From Bacteroidota bacterium (GTDB lineage: Bacteria > Bacteroidota > Bacteroidia > Bacteroidales > UBA12481), in contig JABHCC010000124.1 of assembly GCA_018669475.1 (NCBI GenBank), positions 62,001-126,000 on the forward strand: a stretch of DNA of 64,000 nt. The letters run 5' to 3'. The notes under the pieces were generated by a model. That model saw only the letters and a list, made by a program, of their open reading frames with translations. It searched no databases and was not told where the DNA came from. Of this stretch, positions 1-9,524 are shown piece by piece (position 1 is the stretch's first letter; every line of letters begins with the position of its first letter). A program made the position numbers and the translations under genes.

Positions 1-643
1 GATTGCCTAAATTATTATTATACAAATATTGCCAGCCTTCAACATTGAGAATAGGAACAATGAAGATTTCAGTATTATCCACCCATTCAGTCACCTGGTA
101 ATTGCTCCCGTAATTATTGAGTAAATACTCAAGAATAACCATTGAGCAAAGCATGCCAACAGGTTCACGTGCATGATGCATTCCATCATATAATATCGAT
201 GGCTCATCCTCTTCCTGTCCCGGATTATCTGATATTTTTATTAATGGAATAGGTAGGTGCAGTCGCTGACTGTAACCCAGAACTGATAAGCGCATGATGT
301 CGGGATGCTGGTTAGCCAGAGCTCTCAGTTGAACATATACCTCCTCATAGCTCGGATATTCAATGACTTCAGGATTAGAATTGAATCCGGGAACAATCTC
401 TGTTCTGTATCCCATTTCAGCAAGACTGATTAATTCTTCAGGACCGGCAACAACTTCAGCATAGTTATTAATCTTTTGAGTTGCCAGATCAAAAGACAAG
501 GATTTAAAATGAGAGATTTCCTTCTCTCCTTCAAGATAGACTTTAACTAAAAATTTCTGAGGGATTTCAACCTGGGCAAAAAGCCTGGGGCTTGAAAGTG
601 CGATGGACAAGGCAAAAAAAAGGACAAGATGAGATAGTTTCAT
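1..643 (-). CDS. Secreted M14 zinc carboxypeptidase, 3' part outside window
   Basis: The frame starts at an ATG at 643 and runs off the left edge, so about 214 N-terminal residues are visible. A Lys then a hydrophobic stretch ending in LFAQ looks like a Sec signal peptide. A propeptide-like part is followed by the M14 zinc-site motif HHAREP (His156, His157, Glu160), the HxxE pair that binds and activates zinc in carboxypeptidase A-like enzymes. The family removes C-terminal residues from peptides, and export implies a role in extracellular peptide use. The remaining zinc His and catalytic Glu would lie beyond the edge. It is transcribed in the same direction as the LytTR gene upstream with a 53-bp gap. 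Family assignment is firm; specificity is unknown. Confidence 0.85.
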   Translation of the reverse strand, partial: MKLSHLVLFFALSIALSSPRLFAQVEIPQKFLVKVYLEGEKEISHFKSLSFDLATQKINNYAEVVAGPEELISLAEMGYRTEIVPGFNSNPEVIEYPSYEEVYVQLRALANQHPDIMRLSVLGYSQRLHLPIPLIKISDNPGQEEDEPSILYDGMHHAREPVGMLCSMVILEYLLNNYGSNYQVTEWVDNTEIFIVPILNVEGWQYLYNNNLGN

Positions 644-696
644 GGCTCAGGATTTGAAAACAATATAAGAATCCTGATCTGGCTTTCCAAGCGTGA

Positions 697-1425
697 TTAG
701 CCTAACTTCTTGTTATCCAGGAGTGCAAAAAAGGCTTTGCGGTATGATTCTGAAATGGGAATATAAGTGTCTCCGATCCTGATACGATTTCGTGAAATAC
801 TGTCAATCTTATCAATGGCTACCAACCAGGACTTGTGAACCCTGAAGAATTGTTCATCCGGGAGGATATCCTGCAGACGTGAAAACTTCTGAAGAGTCAT
901 AATCCGACTCTTAGGCGTATTTATCCGGAGGTAATCTCCCTGACCTTCAACGAAAAGAATATCGTGGAAGAATACTTTTTGCAGACGGTTTTCTGTCTTA
1001 ACAAATAAAAAATCGTTGGGATTTGTTTTAATAATAAGCTCCCTTGGTTCCTCCCTTTTTTCACTTTGATTCATTTTGGTGTAAACCTTTTCAACCGCTT
1101 TGATAAATCGCTCCAGGGAGAAGGGCTTAAGGAGATAATCAACGGCATCCAGCTCATAACCCTCAAGAGCGTATGAATCGTAGGCTGTCGTAAAAATTAT
1201 GTGAGGACGTTCTTTAAGCACATGGAGAAACTGTATACCAGTCAAGGCCTCCATTTGAATGTCAAGAAATATCAGGTCAACTTGATTCTTTTTTAAGAAT
1301 TCAATCGAATCCAGGGCATTATCAAAGCTTTTTACCAGCTCCAAATAGCTAACCTTGGAGATGTAGTCAGTAATAATCTCTAAAGCCAAAGGTTCATCAT
1401 CAATTGCCAGACACTTGATTTTCAC
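697..1425 (-). CDS. LytTR-family response regulator
   Basis: This 242-residue protein has an N-terminal receiver domain (acidic pair Asp9/Asp10, phospho-acceptor Asp55 in LIFLDIQM, conserved Lys near 100 in LLKPF) and a C-terminal LytTR DNA-binding domain at about 140-238 (VEGQGDYLRI, FFRVHKSWLVAI, RIRIGDTYIPIS). It should be phosphorylated by the adjacent LytS-type kinase and bind direct-repeat promoter sites. Its ATG overlaps the kinase stop codon by 4 bp, so the pair is translationally coupled. The divergent TonB receptor and ABC exporter are plausible targets, but that is inference. Length and motif order are standard for the family. Confidence 0.95.
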   Translation of the reverse strand: MKIKCLAIDDEPLALEIITDYISKVSYLELVKSFDNALDSIEFLKKNQVDLIFLDIQMEALTGIQFLHVLKERPHIIFTTAYDSYALEGYELDAVDYLLKPFSLERFIKAVEKVYTKMNQSEKREEPRELIIKTNPNDFLFVKTENRLQKVFFHDILFVEGQGDYLRINTPKSRIMTLQKFSRLQDILPDEQFFRVHKSWLVAIDKIDSISRNRIRIGDTYIPISESYRKAFFALLDNKKLG

Positions 1426-2462
1426 TTTATTATTGCATTAAAGGTTTTTTTCAGAGTGAGGGAAACTTTATATTGGTTTTTAATATTGGTAATCTCCAGA
1501 TCATGGCTGTCAGGGTATAGCAGCTCAAGACGACGTGATACATTCTGAAGCCCAATACCCTCTTTTTGCTTTTTAGCTGGTAAATTATCCAATGTGTAAT
1601 TAATAACCGTAAAATCCAGTTCGTCAATACCTACTCGCAGGCGTATTATAATTCCAGGGTTGTCAACCTTTCTTTTTCCATGTTTGAAAGCATTTTCAAC
1701 GAATGAAAGGAGCAAGAGGGGAGGTACAAAGATTCCCTTAATATCTCCTTTTGTTTTATACGAAATGAAACTGGGATCTTTCACCCTGAGTTTTTCTAAT
1801 TCAAGGTAGTTTTCCAGATGAACAAGCTCTTTCTCTAATGGTACAAGATCTGTTTTGGTTTCATAGAGCATATAACGCATGATCTCTGATAGTTTAAGCA
1901 ATGCCTCGGGTGCGTCATCCGATTTTTTATATACCAGAGAATAAATGTTGTTCAGGGTGTTAAAGAAGAAGTGAGGGTTGATCTGGGCTTTCAGAAGTGC
2001 TAATTCAGTGCTGTGTTGCTGCAAAACCAAATCTGCTTTTAACTGTTTCTCCATGTAATAATTCATGCTGATCCTGATCAAAATGGCAATTGCCATGATG
2101 AGGGAAGTATTTGTGCTATCAGCAATAAGAAAAGCTACAGACAACAGTTGGTGCTGTTCATAAATATTCTCCAGCAGTGGATTCAGTATATGGTAACCAC
2201 TGATTTTCATTACCATAATCAGAGAGGCCCCAAATAGAAAAACGAGAAAATTCTTTATAAACACCTTATTGAGAAGCACATACGGACTTATCAGCCAAAA
2301 TGAGAAATAGAAAGCAACAAGAGTAAATCCTGTTGTATAAAGAGTATGAATTCTCCAGGGTTTGGTGAGGTCCGGCGTGCTTGTGAATTGCAGAATTACC
2401 GGGATTATCAAAACCACAATCCAAAAAGTAATATGAATTAATACTTGTATGCGCTTGCTCAT
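1422..2462 (-). CDS. LytS/YehU-type membrane sensor histidine kinase
   Basis: This 346-residue protein starts with four predicted membrane helices (about 8-25, 42-63, 68-86 and 105-132), with no separate periplasmic sensor domain. It is followed by the His_kinase domain with phospho-acceptor His164 in the INPHFFFNTLN motif and a GHKL ATPase part (ENAFKHG N-box, EGIGLQNVSRRL G-box). It is the partner of the LytTR regulator, whose start overlaps its end by 4 bp. The pair type is very common in Bacteroidetes. The signal is unknown; short loops between helices suggest that it senses something in or at the membrane. Confidence 0.95.
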   Translation of the reverse strand: MSKRIQVLIHITFWIVVLIIPVILQFTSTPDLTKPWRIHTLYTTGFTLVAFYFSFWLISPYVLLNKVFIKNFLVFLFGASLIMVMKISGYHILNPLLENIYEQHQLLSVAFLIADSTNTSLIMAIAILIRISMNYYMEKQLKADLVLQQHSTELALLKAQINPHFFFNTLNNIYSLVYKKSDDAPEALLKLSEIMRYMLYETKTDLVPLEKELVHLENYLELEKLRVKDPSFISYKTKGDIKGIFVPPLLLLSFVENAFKHGKRKVDNPGIIIRLRVGIDELDFTVINYTLDNLPAKKQKEGIGLQNVSRRLELLYPDSHDLEITNIKNQYKVSLTLKKTFNAIIK

Positions 2463-2728
2463 GCCTGTACTCTATGAAGATTCAAAATAAGCAATTTTAT
2501 TACAAGTGTCTTTAGCTCAATCGGCATTTTGATAAAAATCATCGGTAAGAGGCTAGTATTACTATTTATCTTCGGATTTTAGCCATGACCTTTAATTCCT
2601 TCTCGTTAGTCGATTTGTTGTCCTTTTTGACCGATTGTGAGGATAGATTATGGAAAATTCTTTCACTTTTGTCACAGATGCATGTAATTTTTCTCGCATC
2701 AACCGAACTAATAGTCAAACTAAAAGTA

Positions 2729-5140
2729 ATGAAAAGAATAAGTTTATTTCTCGCAATCTGCCTTGTATCGCTCTCAAGCTTCGCACAATCAGCTGATAAA
2801 GGCCTGATTAAAGGACAGATCCTGAATGCCACTAATAATGAAGCATTTTCAATGGTTAATGTAGCTGTTTTTAGCCTGCCGGATTCTGTTCTGGTCACTG
2901 GTTCAGCAAGCAATGATGCCGGATATTTTGAATTAAAAAATATTGAATACGGAACATACCTCTTGAAGATCAGTTTTGTTGGTTATGATACCAGGGAAAT
3001 CAACTGCGAACTTTCCAGTTTGAATTCTGAATTTGATGCAGGAATTATTACCCTGCGTGAATCGGCTCAGAAAATTGGTGATGTGGAAATTGTAACAGCA
3101 AAACCTGAGATTATTTATAAAGAAGGAAAGAAAATCCTGAATGTAGATCAGTTTAAAAGTACTGGTGCAACAAATCTGGTTGAGGTTCTTGAAAATGCCC
3201 CCTCGATTACAACGGATACTGAAGGCAATGTGTTGCTGAGAGGTAGTGCCAGTTATAAACTACTTATCGATGGAAAGCCGGCTCCCGTAACAGGAGGAAA
3301 CCTTCTACGTCAGATACCTCAGGAAATGGTCGAAAACATTGAGATCATAACCAACCCCTCAGCCAAATACGAAGCTGAAGGTGCAGCCGGAATTATAAAC
3401 CTGATTCTGAAGAAGCAAAGCGAGGCTGGATTCAACTCTATGTTGACCCTGCTGGCAGGATGGAATAATAAGTACAATGGAGATGTTCAGTTCAATTATA
3501 GAAAAAATAAACTCAACATGTTCGGAGGCGTTTCGGGTACATCTTATAATACTGACGTAGCTGGTGATCTGAACCGTACCAGTCTGATCGGCGGAAAAGA
3601 TTTTGAATATAATACCTATCTGGTTCAGACAACCACAATAGGAACAATAAGTGGAAACCTTGGACTTGATTATGATCTGAACGATAAAAACAATATCTCA
3701 GCCAGTAGTAATTTTGGCCCAATGCGTTTCGATATTGGTCTTAATAATAAAGTGTTTCGTGGATTTACCGAGGATGGAGTCGATGAAAAATATCTGGCCA
3801 CAAACTCCCTTCTTTTAGATGGATTTTTTGTCAATCCAAAAGTGGGTTGGTTACATAAATTTGATCAGGATGGTCATCAGATAGATATAAACATTTTCGC
3901 TGGTGGTTTCCAGGGTGATCTTCTTCAGGATCGTAATGAATATCTCGTAGATGATAACTGGGGCAATGTGCAGGATGTTTGGATGAAATCTAATAGCTCA
4001 GAGAAGAGTTTGATCAAGGACGCTCGTCTGAAAGTGGATTACGAAAAACCATTCGGAGAGAATAAGCTCGAAATGGGAACTCAACTGTCACGATATGTTG
4101 AAGACAATAAGTTTGTCCTGAATGATTACGATTTTGATCAGGATATTTGGATTAAAAATACTGGTTTCTCAAATGATGCTACTTTGAACAGAGACATTTA
4201 TGCTGGCTACGCTATCTGGTCAGGACCACTAAAAGGATTACATTATTCTTTAGGCTTACGAGCTGAATATACCGACCGGCTTATTGCTCAGGTGACCACA
4301 GATGAAGAATATGCCTATTCAAAGCTTGGTTTGTTTCCAAGTGGTTCACTTTCAAAAACATTAAAAGGCGGACAGCAACTGCAATTCAGTTTCAGTCGTC
4401 GTATTAATCGTCCGAACAGGCAATTTCTGAATCCATTTCCACAGTTCATCGACAATCAAACCGTAAGGGCAGGTAATCCGGATTTGAAACCCGAATTTGT
4501 TAATTCATTTGAGCTGAGTTTCCAGCAACCTGTGAAAATTGGAATGTTCTCAGTTGAAACTTATTACCGCCAGGCTAATGATTTAACCTCCCAGGTTTTT
4601 AGTGCTGATGATGAAGGTAACATGTTCTTCGGTTTTGAGAATGCCAACCAATCACATTCAGCAGGAGCAGAATTCATGGGTAATCTTGGATTTACAAAAT
4701 GGTTCAGATTGGTCGCCACTGGTAATGTGTATTATTATTCTCTTGTAGATGAGCGCATGGCTGATCTTGATAACACCTCTCTTCAATGGTCGACAAGGGT
4801 AAATACCATGTTTATGTTCGGATCAAACTCACGTTTAACATTCTCAGGTGTTTATACCGGACCAACACTGATGCTTCAGGGCCGTATGGCTGGTACCTTT
4901 ATGCTGAATGCTGGGTTTACCCAAACATTCTTAAAAAGAGCTGCTTCCTTAACTCTCGGTGTAAGAGATATGCTTAGCACCTACCGGATTCAAATGGAAA
5001 CTTTCTCCCCCGGATTGGAAGTATTGACCGATTTGCGTCCTGAATCACCGGTAATTACACTTACCCTGACTTATAATTTCAATAATTACCAGCGACGTAC
5101 CCCGGATGAGGAAGCGATGGACTTGAATTTCATCAGGTAA
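2729..5140 (+). CDS. TonB-dependent-receptor-like outer membrane beta-barrel protein
   Basis: I place the start at the ATG at 2729, giving 803 residues with a clean signal peptide (MKRISLFLAICLV...SSFAQ); an upstream in-frame ATG at 2585 would only add a non-signal-like extension. After the signal comes a carboxypeptidase-regulatory-like beta-sandwich (about 22-105), then a TonB plug domain (DQFKSTGATNLVEVLENAPS, LLRGSASYKLLIDGKPA, EIITNPSAKYEAEGAAGIINLILKK) and a long barrel of the outer-membrane beta-barrel type 3 kind ending in LTYNFNN. The N-domain plus plug is typical of Bacteroidetes importers of peptides, metals or signals; no SusD partner is present. It is divergent from LytS and directly upstream of the ABC exporter genes. 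Confidence 0.88.
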   Translation: MKRISLFLAICLVSLSSFAQSADKGLIKGQILNATNNEAFSMVNVAVFSLPDSVLVTGSASNDAGYFELKNIEYGTYLLKISFVGYDTREINCELSSLNSEFDAGIITLRESAQKIGDVEIVTAKPEIIYKEGKKILNVDQFKSTGATNLVEVLENAPSITTDTEGNVLLRGSASYKLLIDGKPAPVTGGNLLRQIPQEMVENIEIITNPSAKYEAEGAAGIINLILKKQSEAGFNSMLTLLAGWNNKYNGDVQFNYRKNKLNMFGGVSGTSYNTDVAGDLNRTSLIGGKDFEYNTYLVQTTTIGTISGNLGLDYDLNDKNNISASSNFGPMRFDIGLNNKVFRGFTEDGVDEKYLATNSLLLDGFFVNPKVGWLHKFDQDGHQIDINIFAGGFQGDLLQDRNEYLVDDNWGNVQDVWMKSNSSEKSLIKDARLKVDYEKPFGENKLEMGTQLSRYVEDNKFVLNDYDFDQDIWIKNTGFSNDATLNRDIYAGYAIWSGPLKGLHYSLGLRAEYTDRLIAQVTTDEEYAYSKLGLFPSGSLSKTLKGGQQLQFSFSRRINRPNRQFLNPFPQFIDNQTVRAGNPDLKPEFVNSFELSFQQPVKIGMFSVETYYRQANDLTSQVFSADDEGNMFFGFENANQSHSAGAEFMGNLGFTKWFRLVATGNVYYYSLVDERMADLDNTSLQWSTRVNTMFMFGSNSRLTFSGVYTGPTLMLQGRMAGTFMLNAGFTQTFLKRAASLTLGVRDMLSTYRIQMETFSPGLEVLTDLRPESPVITLTLTYNFNNYQRRTPDEEAMDLNFIR

Positions 5141-5198
5141 TAGGAATTATTTTTCACTTATATTGCCAAACAAGTTACATAACCAAAAATTAAAGTAC

Positions 5199-6107
5199 AT
5201 GAACGTCATTGAACTGGAGAAGATCACCAAAACATACGGCACCCATAAAGCTGTGGATGATCTTAGCTTGCACGTGCCCAAAGGAAGTATTTATGGCTTC
5301 ATTGGGCCCAACGGATCCGGTAAGACAACCACTATCCGGATGATAATGAATATTCTGTATCCTGATAATGGGAATATCAGATTATTCGGACAAGAGCTCA
5401 TTGGATCTCGTTTGGATGGGGTTGGCTATCTGCCTGAAGAAAGAGGTTTGTATAAGAAGATGAAAGTTAAGGAATTGATCAAGTTTCATGGTGAGCTGAA
5501 AGGGGTGAAGGATCTCGATCAGAAAGCAGATGGATGGCTCAAGAAATTTGACCTGAGCAAATGGGCCGATAAGAAGGTGGAAACCCTGAGTAAGGGAATG
5601 AGCCAGAAAGTTCAATTTATTGTTACTATCATAGATGAACCTGATCTCATTATTCTGGATGAGCCTTTTAGCGGGCTGGATCCTGTGAATGCTGAGATAA
5701 TCAAGGAGGTAATTCTGAAATTGAGGGATAAAGGATCAACCATTATCTTCAGTACACACGATATGTCAGTAGCTGAAAAAATGTGTGATTTCATTTTCAT
5801 GATTTACAAAGGCAAAAAAGTATTGGATGGAACATTAAGCTCTATACAGGAAAAATTTGGTCAGGATACTCTCAGAGTACAAACCGAGCTGGGAGTTTCT
5901 GCACTTGAAGCGATAAATGGAATTGAAAAGGTAAACGATTTTGGACAAATACAGGAAGTCAGAATGAGCCCTGAGACCAATTCTCAGGATGTCCTCATGG
6001 CTATCATGGAGAAAACCAAGGTGTTAAAATTTGAGCTTACCTCTCCTTCATTGAATGATATTTTTATCCGTATTGCACGACCTGAAAACAACGAAGATCA
6101 TGAATAA
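5199..6107 (+). CDS. ABC transporter ATP-binding protein (NatA/ABC-2 type)
   Basis: The start at the ATG at 5199 gives 302 residues and puts the first beta strand (MNVIELEKITKTYG) at the N-terminus. Visible motifs are Walker A GPNGSGKT (residues 36-43), signature LSKGM (a variant of LSGGQ), Walker B LIILDEPFSGLDP and the H-loop STHDM. A C-terminal extension of about 80 residues after the ATPase core matches the DUF4162-like tail common in NatA-type ATPases. It powers the membrane protein encoded next, whose ATG overlaps its end by 8 bp. Substrates of the family include sodium, antibiotics and lipids; nothing here decides which. Confidence 0.93.
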   Translation: MNVIELEKITKTYGTHKAVDDLSLHVPKGSIYGFIGPNGSGKTTTIRMIMNILYPDNGNIRLFGQELIGSRLDGVGYLPEERGLYKKMKVKELIKFHGELKGVKDLDQKADGWLKKFDLSKWADKKVETLSKGMSQKVQFIVTIIDEPDLIILDEPFSGLDPVNAEIIKEVILKLRDKGSTIIFSTHDMSVAEKMCDFIFMIYKGKKVLDGTLSSIQEKFGQDTLRVQTELGVSALEAINGIEKVNDFGQIQEVRMSPETNSQDVLMAIMEKTKVLKFELTSPSLNDIFIRIARPENNEDHE

Positions 6108-7413
6108 AGTTTGGATATTAGTTAAACGTGAATATAGAGCAGCCGTCAGAACCAAGGGATTTATCATTAGTTTGGTCATGTTGCCAATTTTTATGGGCGG
6201 TGGATTTGCTGCCTTCAAAATTTTTGAAGATAAAGTAGATCTTACTGACCGTACAGTGTTAGTGATTGATGAATCAGGCTCAGTGGGACAATTTCTCGTT
6301 GATGCATCAAAAGATCGTAATGCCAATCATATTACTGATGCTGAAAGCGGTGAAAAGAATCAGCCGGCGTATTATTTTGAACTGATTGAAAAAGAAGCTG
6401 ATTTCAGTAATCAGAAATTACAATTGTCTGATCGTGTCAGAGATAAGGATATCCATGCCTTCGTTCATATCGGAGCGAATGTTTTTAATCCCGGTGCTGA
6501 TCGTGAAGCATCGCGTATTTTCTACTATGCTGAGAATTCAGCTATGGACAGAGTAAAGGGATGGGTGTCAAGTAATGCCAACAGTTTTATCCGGCAGGAG
6601 AGGGTAATTGCCCTGGGGATTGAACAGACTGAGGTTGAGAATCTGTTTATGTGGATTGATGCCGAAGGTATGGGTTTGATGAAGATTGACTCTAAAACAG
6701 GAGATGTTCAGGATGCAAGGAGAAGCAGCGAGGTAGAATCATTTTTAGTTCCTTATATCATGATGCTTCTGATTTTTATGATGATAATGATGTCGGCTGT
6801 TCCTCTATTATCAGCCGTAATGGAAGAAAAAGGTGAAAGAATTGCAGAGGTTCTCCTGGGTTCTGTTACTCCTGGTCAGTTTATGCTGGGTAAAGTTCTG
6901 GGCGGATTGGCTGTATCACTAACCACTGTTTCCATCTACATTGCCGGTGGTGTTTTTATTGTTAACAAGATGGATATGGGGCATATGATTCCTTACGATA
7001 TTCTTCCCTGGTTCTTTCTATATCTGATTTTAGCAATCATCATGTTTGGATCGATTATGGCAGCTCTGGGTTCATCATGTAATGATTCAAAGGATGCACA
7101 AAATATTCAGTTTCCAGCAATGCTACCTCTGCTTATTCCTATGTTTATGTTATTCCCTATTATTCAAAACCCACTCGGTAGTTTTGCTACATGGGTATCC
7201 CTCTTTCCTCCTTTCACACCTATGCTGATGCTTATGCGTCAGGCCACTCCTGTAACTCTGCCGATGTGGCAACCTATAGTAGGATTGATAGGAGTGTTTT
7301 TGTTTACTGCTTTATCGGTATGGGCAGGTGGAAGACTATTCAGATCATGCATTATTATGGTAGGAAAACGACCCAAATTCGGAACAATGATCAAGTATAT
7401 TATTAAGGGCTAA
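6100..7413 (+). CDS. ABC-2 type permease (NatB-like)
   Basis: I use the ATG at 6100 (MNKVWILVKREYRAAVRTKG), giving 437 residues. The layout is the usual NatB one: a first membrane helix at about 20-40, a large extracytoplasmic domain of about 200 residues, then a cluster of five or six helices from about residue 220 (VPYIMMLLIFMMIMMSAVPL onward). The conserved stretch ISAVMEEKGER-like (LSAVMEEKGERIAEVLLGS) is typical of this family. It pairs with the ATPase just upstream to form an exporter. It ends 21 bp before a strong bidirectional hairpin. Confidence 0.9.
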   Translation: MNKVWILVKREYRAAVRTKGFIISLVMLPIFMGGGFAAFKIFEDKVDLTDRTVLVIDESGSVGQFLVDASKDRNANHITDAESGEKNQPAYYFELIEKEADFSNQKLQLSDRVRDKDIHAFVHIGANVFNPGADREASRIFYYAENSAMDRVKGWVSSNANSFIRQERVIALGIEQTEVENLFMWIDAEGMGLMKIDSKTGDVQDARRSSEVESFLVPYIMMLLIFMMIMMSAVPLLSAVMEEKGERIAEVLLGSVTPGQFMLGKVLGGLAVSLTTVSIYIAGGVFIVNKMDMGHMIPYDILPWFFLYLILAIIMFGSIMAALGSSCNDSKDAQNIQFPAMLPLLIPMFMLFPIIQNPLGSFATWVSLFPPFTPMLMLMRQATPVTLPMWQPIVGLIGVFLFTALSVWAGGRLFRSCIIMVGKRPKFGTMIKYIIKG

Positions 7414-7431
7414 ACAAGTACCTTATCCAAA

Positions 7432-7464
7432 AAGAAGGCCGGATTATAGTGATCCGGCCTTCTT
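7432..7464. terminator. Bidirectional intrinsic terminator
   Basis: A perfect 13-bp stem (left arm AAGAAGGCCGGAT) with a 7-nt loop sits between the convergent ABC permease and DDAH-like genes. On the minus strand it is followed by TTTTTGG, which makes it a good terminator for the DDAH-like transcript. The plus-strand tail is less U-rich, but the stem is strong. Confidence 0.85.
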
Positions 7465-7483
7465 CGTTATATACTTCCAGGAT

Positions 7484-8257
7484 TTAAAACCTTAAAGACA
7501 GACAGCTTAAGCCACCATCCAGTTTCTGAAATTCTGATACCTGAACCTGAATTATTGGATATCCCGCCGCTTTTATTTTCTTGGCAGCTTCCGGAAAACC
7601 ATCAGGCACTAATACTGTGCCGTTAAGCCATAGAGAGTTTGCAGCGTAGGCTTCATCAGGATCAATTGTAATTTTATTATAACCGTCAAATACAGTATGA
7701 TGATTGAATTCACCACATACCAGAAGATTATTGTTTTCAAGGTATGACACTCCGGTTTTTAAATGCAAAACTTCTTGCAGAGGTATTTTGGACCCGGTAA
7801 GGTCATATTTCTCAAGAATCCTGATTAGTTGTTCAGCTCCCTGCTCATTGGTGCGTTCCGAAATACCAATGTAATAATGACTGTCAACCATCATCACATC
7901 ACCTGCTTCCAAAGTGCCGGGTGAAAGAATAGAATCAATATTTTCATAATATTGCCTGAGAATTTCAGAAATCCCTTTTGATTCTCCCTTTCTTGAATCA
8001 GCTCCCGGATGGGTAATGATCCCACATTTTGGAGTACATAAAGCTACATCTTCAATGAAAGTAGAATCGGGGAAGCTTTCAATGGCTTCAAGCACTTTAA
8101 CTTCAAGTCCGCAATCTTCAAGTGCCTTGATATATTCCATATGCTGTTCCAGAGCTTTCTGAAAATCAGGCAATCCCAGATCTACGGTGGTAATTCCCTG
8201 AGTCATCGCCTTACATGGTTTGCGCACAATGGCATGTTTGAACTTTGTTGTTGTCAT
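7484..8257 (-). CDS. Dimethylarginine dimethylaminohydrolase-like amidinohydrolase
   Basis: This 257-residue protein is full length for the DDAH branch of the guanidino-group-modifying superfamily. The start TTTKFKHAIVRKPC, the acidic FIEDVAL motif, the SPGTLEAGDVM stretch, His in VLHLKTGVSYL and the nucleophile Cys252 in DGGLSCLSLRF fit the Cys-His-Glu/Asp arrangement of DDAH. Such enzymes convert N-omega-methylated arginines to citrulline plus methylamines. Related enzymes act on other guanidino compounds, so the exact substrate is inferred. It is on the same strand as the double-GNAT gene upstream, with 32 bp between. Three 9-bp repeats lie just before its ATG. Confidence 0.85.
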   Translation of the reverse strand: MTTTKFKHAIVRKPCKAMTQGITTVDLGLPDFQKALEQHMEYIKALEDCGLEVKVLEAIESFPDSTFIEDVALCTPKCGIITHPGADSRKGESKGISEILRQYYENIDSILSPGTLEAGDVMMVDSHYYIGISERTNEQGAEQLIRILEKYDLTGSKIPLQEVLHLKTGVSYLENNNLLVCGEFNHHTVFDGYNKITIDPDEAYAANSLWLNGTVLVPDGFPEAAKKIKAAGYPIIQVQVSEFQKLDGGLSCLSLRF

Positions 8258-8267
8258 CTTAGTAGTG

Positions 8268-8294
8268 CTTGTTATGCTTATGATGCTTATTATG
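8268..8294. repeat. Three 9-bp tandem units
   Basis: CTTGTTATG, CTTATGATG and CTTATTATG follow one another directly. They fill the gap between the DDAH-like start codon and the stop codon of the GNAT gene and run over that stop codon. Confidence 0.7.
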
Positions 8295-9411
8295 TGAGGG
8301 CGATATCAATGTAAGGACATGAAACATCGACATGGTTTTCTTCAAGATATTCTTCCGAGGATGTTCCCACAATGGTATGTGAATACACCTCCTGAGTGAA
8401 AAATGGTTTAACAGCTTTCAGCATGGGATCACCATAGTAGCTGCCCACTTCAACCATATTGTATCCTTCTTTTCGGGCCTGTTTGTAAACTGTTCTGAGT
8501 AATGCTTCAAAAATGGTCGGATCTCTGTTTTCGCAGGCAAAATCATTCACAATAATCTCTTTGAAAGGATCGCCGGGCTTTGGAAGCATGGGGAAACCAA
8601 ATAAAGGTCTGAGGTAAGAATATATCATGTAAACCCATTTGAATTTTTTTCTGTAAGCCATAATCCGCACCTGCCTGATAGACCGAATATCCCAAGCCGA
8701 GCAAACTCCAACAATAATCCCGTCTCGTTCAGCCACCCAGTAATTCTCAATTCCAAAATCTGGTCGGGTATCAATAAGCTCACGAAGATTTTGCTCATCC
8801 ATAACTACTCCAAACAAACGAGTGCGATACTCCTTATCCAACAGCTCAGCTATTTTTGCAATATCCACTCCACGTCCCCTCCTGATCACCAAATTTTGCC
8901 CTGTGCCTTTCGTCCTGAGCCTTTTACGAAAAGTAATAATTAGATTGTGTACTACTTGAAGACCAACGGATTCTGAATGTGGCATCAAAGGGAATTTAGA
9001 AATCCTTCGTCCGATCATGCTTTCTGTTGCCTTATTCCCTTTTACGGTACTGGCAAATCCTATATCTGTTAACTTGCCAATTTCCTCAAATAGTGGCTGC
9101 GCTGCCTTATATAGCCAGCCCAGCTTGCGGGCCTCTTTTTTTACATACAAATTGGCAAAATATCCCACCAGGGTCTTTTTCCCATTCACATACAATTCCT
9201 TTTGACAGATCATTCCATAACCAACCAGCTGGTCATTCATGAAAAATCCATAGGCTTTATAGCCTTTAAAAAACAGACGTGGAACAATAAAAATATCAGG
9301 TGAGCGATCCAGACACAAACTCAATCCATCTGACTCCATAGGAGATTCGAGAAGAATGGCCAGCATCTCCTCATTATATTCCGGCCCAATCTGTTTAACT
9401 ATCAGAGACAT
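8290..9411 (-). CDS. Double-GNAT acetyltransferase-like protein
   Basis: The 373-residue protein appears to hold two GNAT-fold units. The first, about 1-150, has a beta-strand acceptor region (YGFFMNDQLVGYGMI), the strand before the acetyl-CoA loop (GYFANLYVKKEARKLG) and the following helix. The second, about 175-370, has ENYWVAERDGIIVGVCSAWD and a basic segment with KEIIVNDFACENRD. It belongs with the 34880-35983 gene in this window: same two-unit layout, a similar mid-protein W-D segment and a C-terminal aromatic region. A substrate cannot be read from sequence. It lies between the DDAH-like gene and a TonB receptor on the same strand. Confidence 0.75.
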   Translation of the reverse strand: MSLIVKQIGPEYNEEMLAILLESPMESDGLSLCLDRSPDIFIVPRLFFKGYKAYGFFMNDQLVGYGMICQKELYVNGKKTLVGYFANLYVKKEARKLGWLYKAAQPLFEEIGKLTDIGFASTVKGNKATESMIGRRISKFPLMPHSESVGLQVVHNLIITFRKRLRTKGTGQNLVIRRGRGVDIAKIAELLDKEYRTRLFGVVMDEQNLRELIDTRPDFGIENYWVAERDGIIVGVCSAWDIRSIRQVRIMAYRKKFKWVYMIYSYLRPLFGFPMLPKPGDPFKEIIVNDFACENRDPTIFEALLRTVYKQARKEGYNMVEVGSYYGDPMLKAVKPFFTQEVYSHTIVGTSSEEYLEENHVDVSCPYIDIALT

Positions 9412-9475
9412 TTTTCAAACAAGTTTACGGATCCCTACCTCCAATGGATGACTATTACAATAAAGCAAAAAAAGC

Positions 9476-9521
9476 GGCGTCACGATCTGGCGTCACTAAG
9501 GGCGTCTCGATCCGGCGTCAC
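9476..9521. repeat. 21-bp direct repeat built from GGCGTC elements
   Basis: Two 21-bp copies at 9476-9496 and 9501-9521 differ at two positions and are 4 bp apart. Each starts with GGCGTC and has a second GGCGTCAC near its end, so four GGCGTC elements occur at 12-13 bp spacing. They sit directly after the stop codon of the TonB receptor gene. Confidence 0.8.
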
Positions 9522-9524
9522 GTC

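Noticed and set aside
641-690. CAGGATT ... AATCCTG inverted repeat between the M14 and LytTR genes, considered as a terminator
   Set aside because: The loop is 15 nt, the stem only 7 bp and no T-run follows; it also overlaps the start of the next gene.
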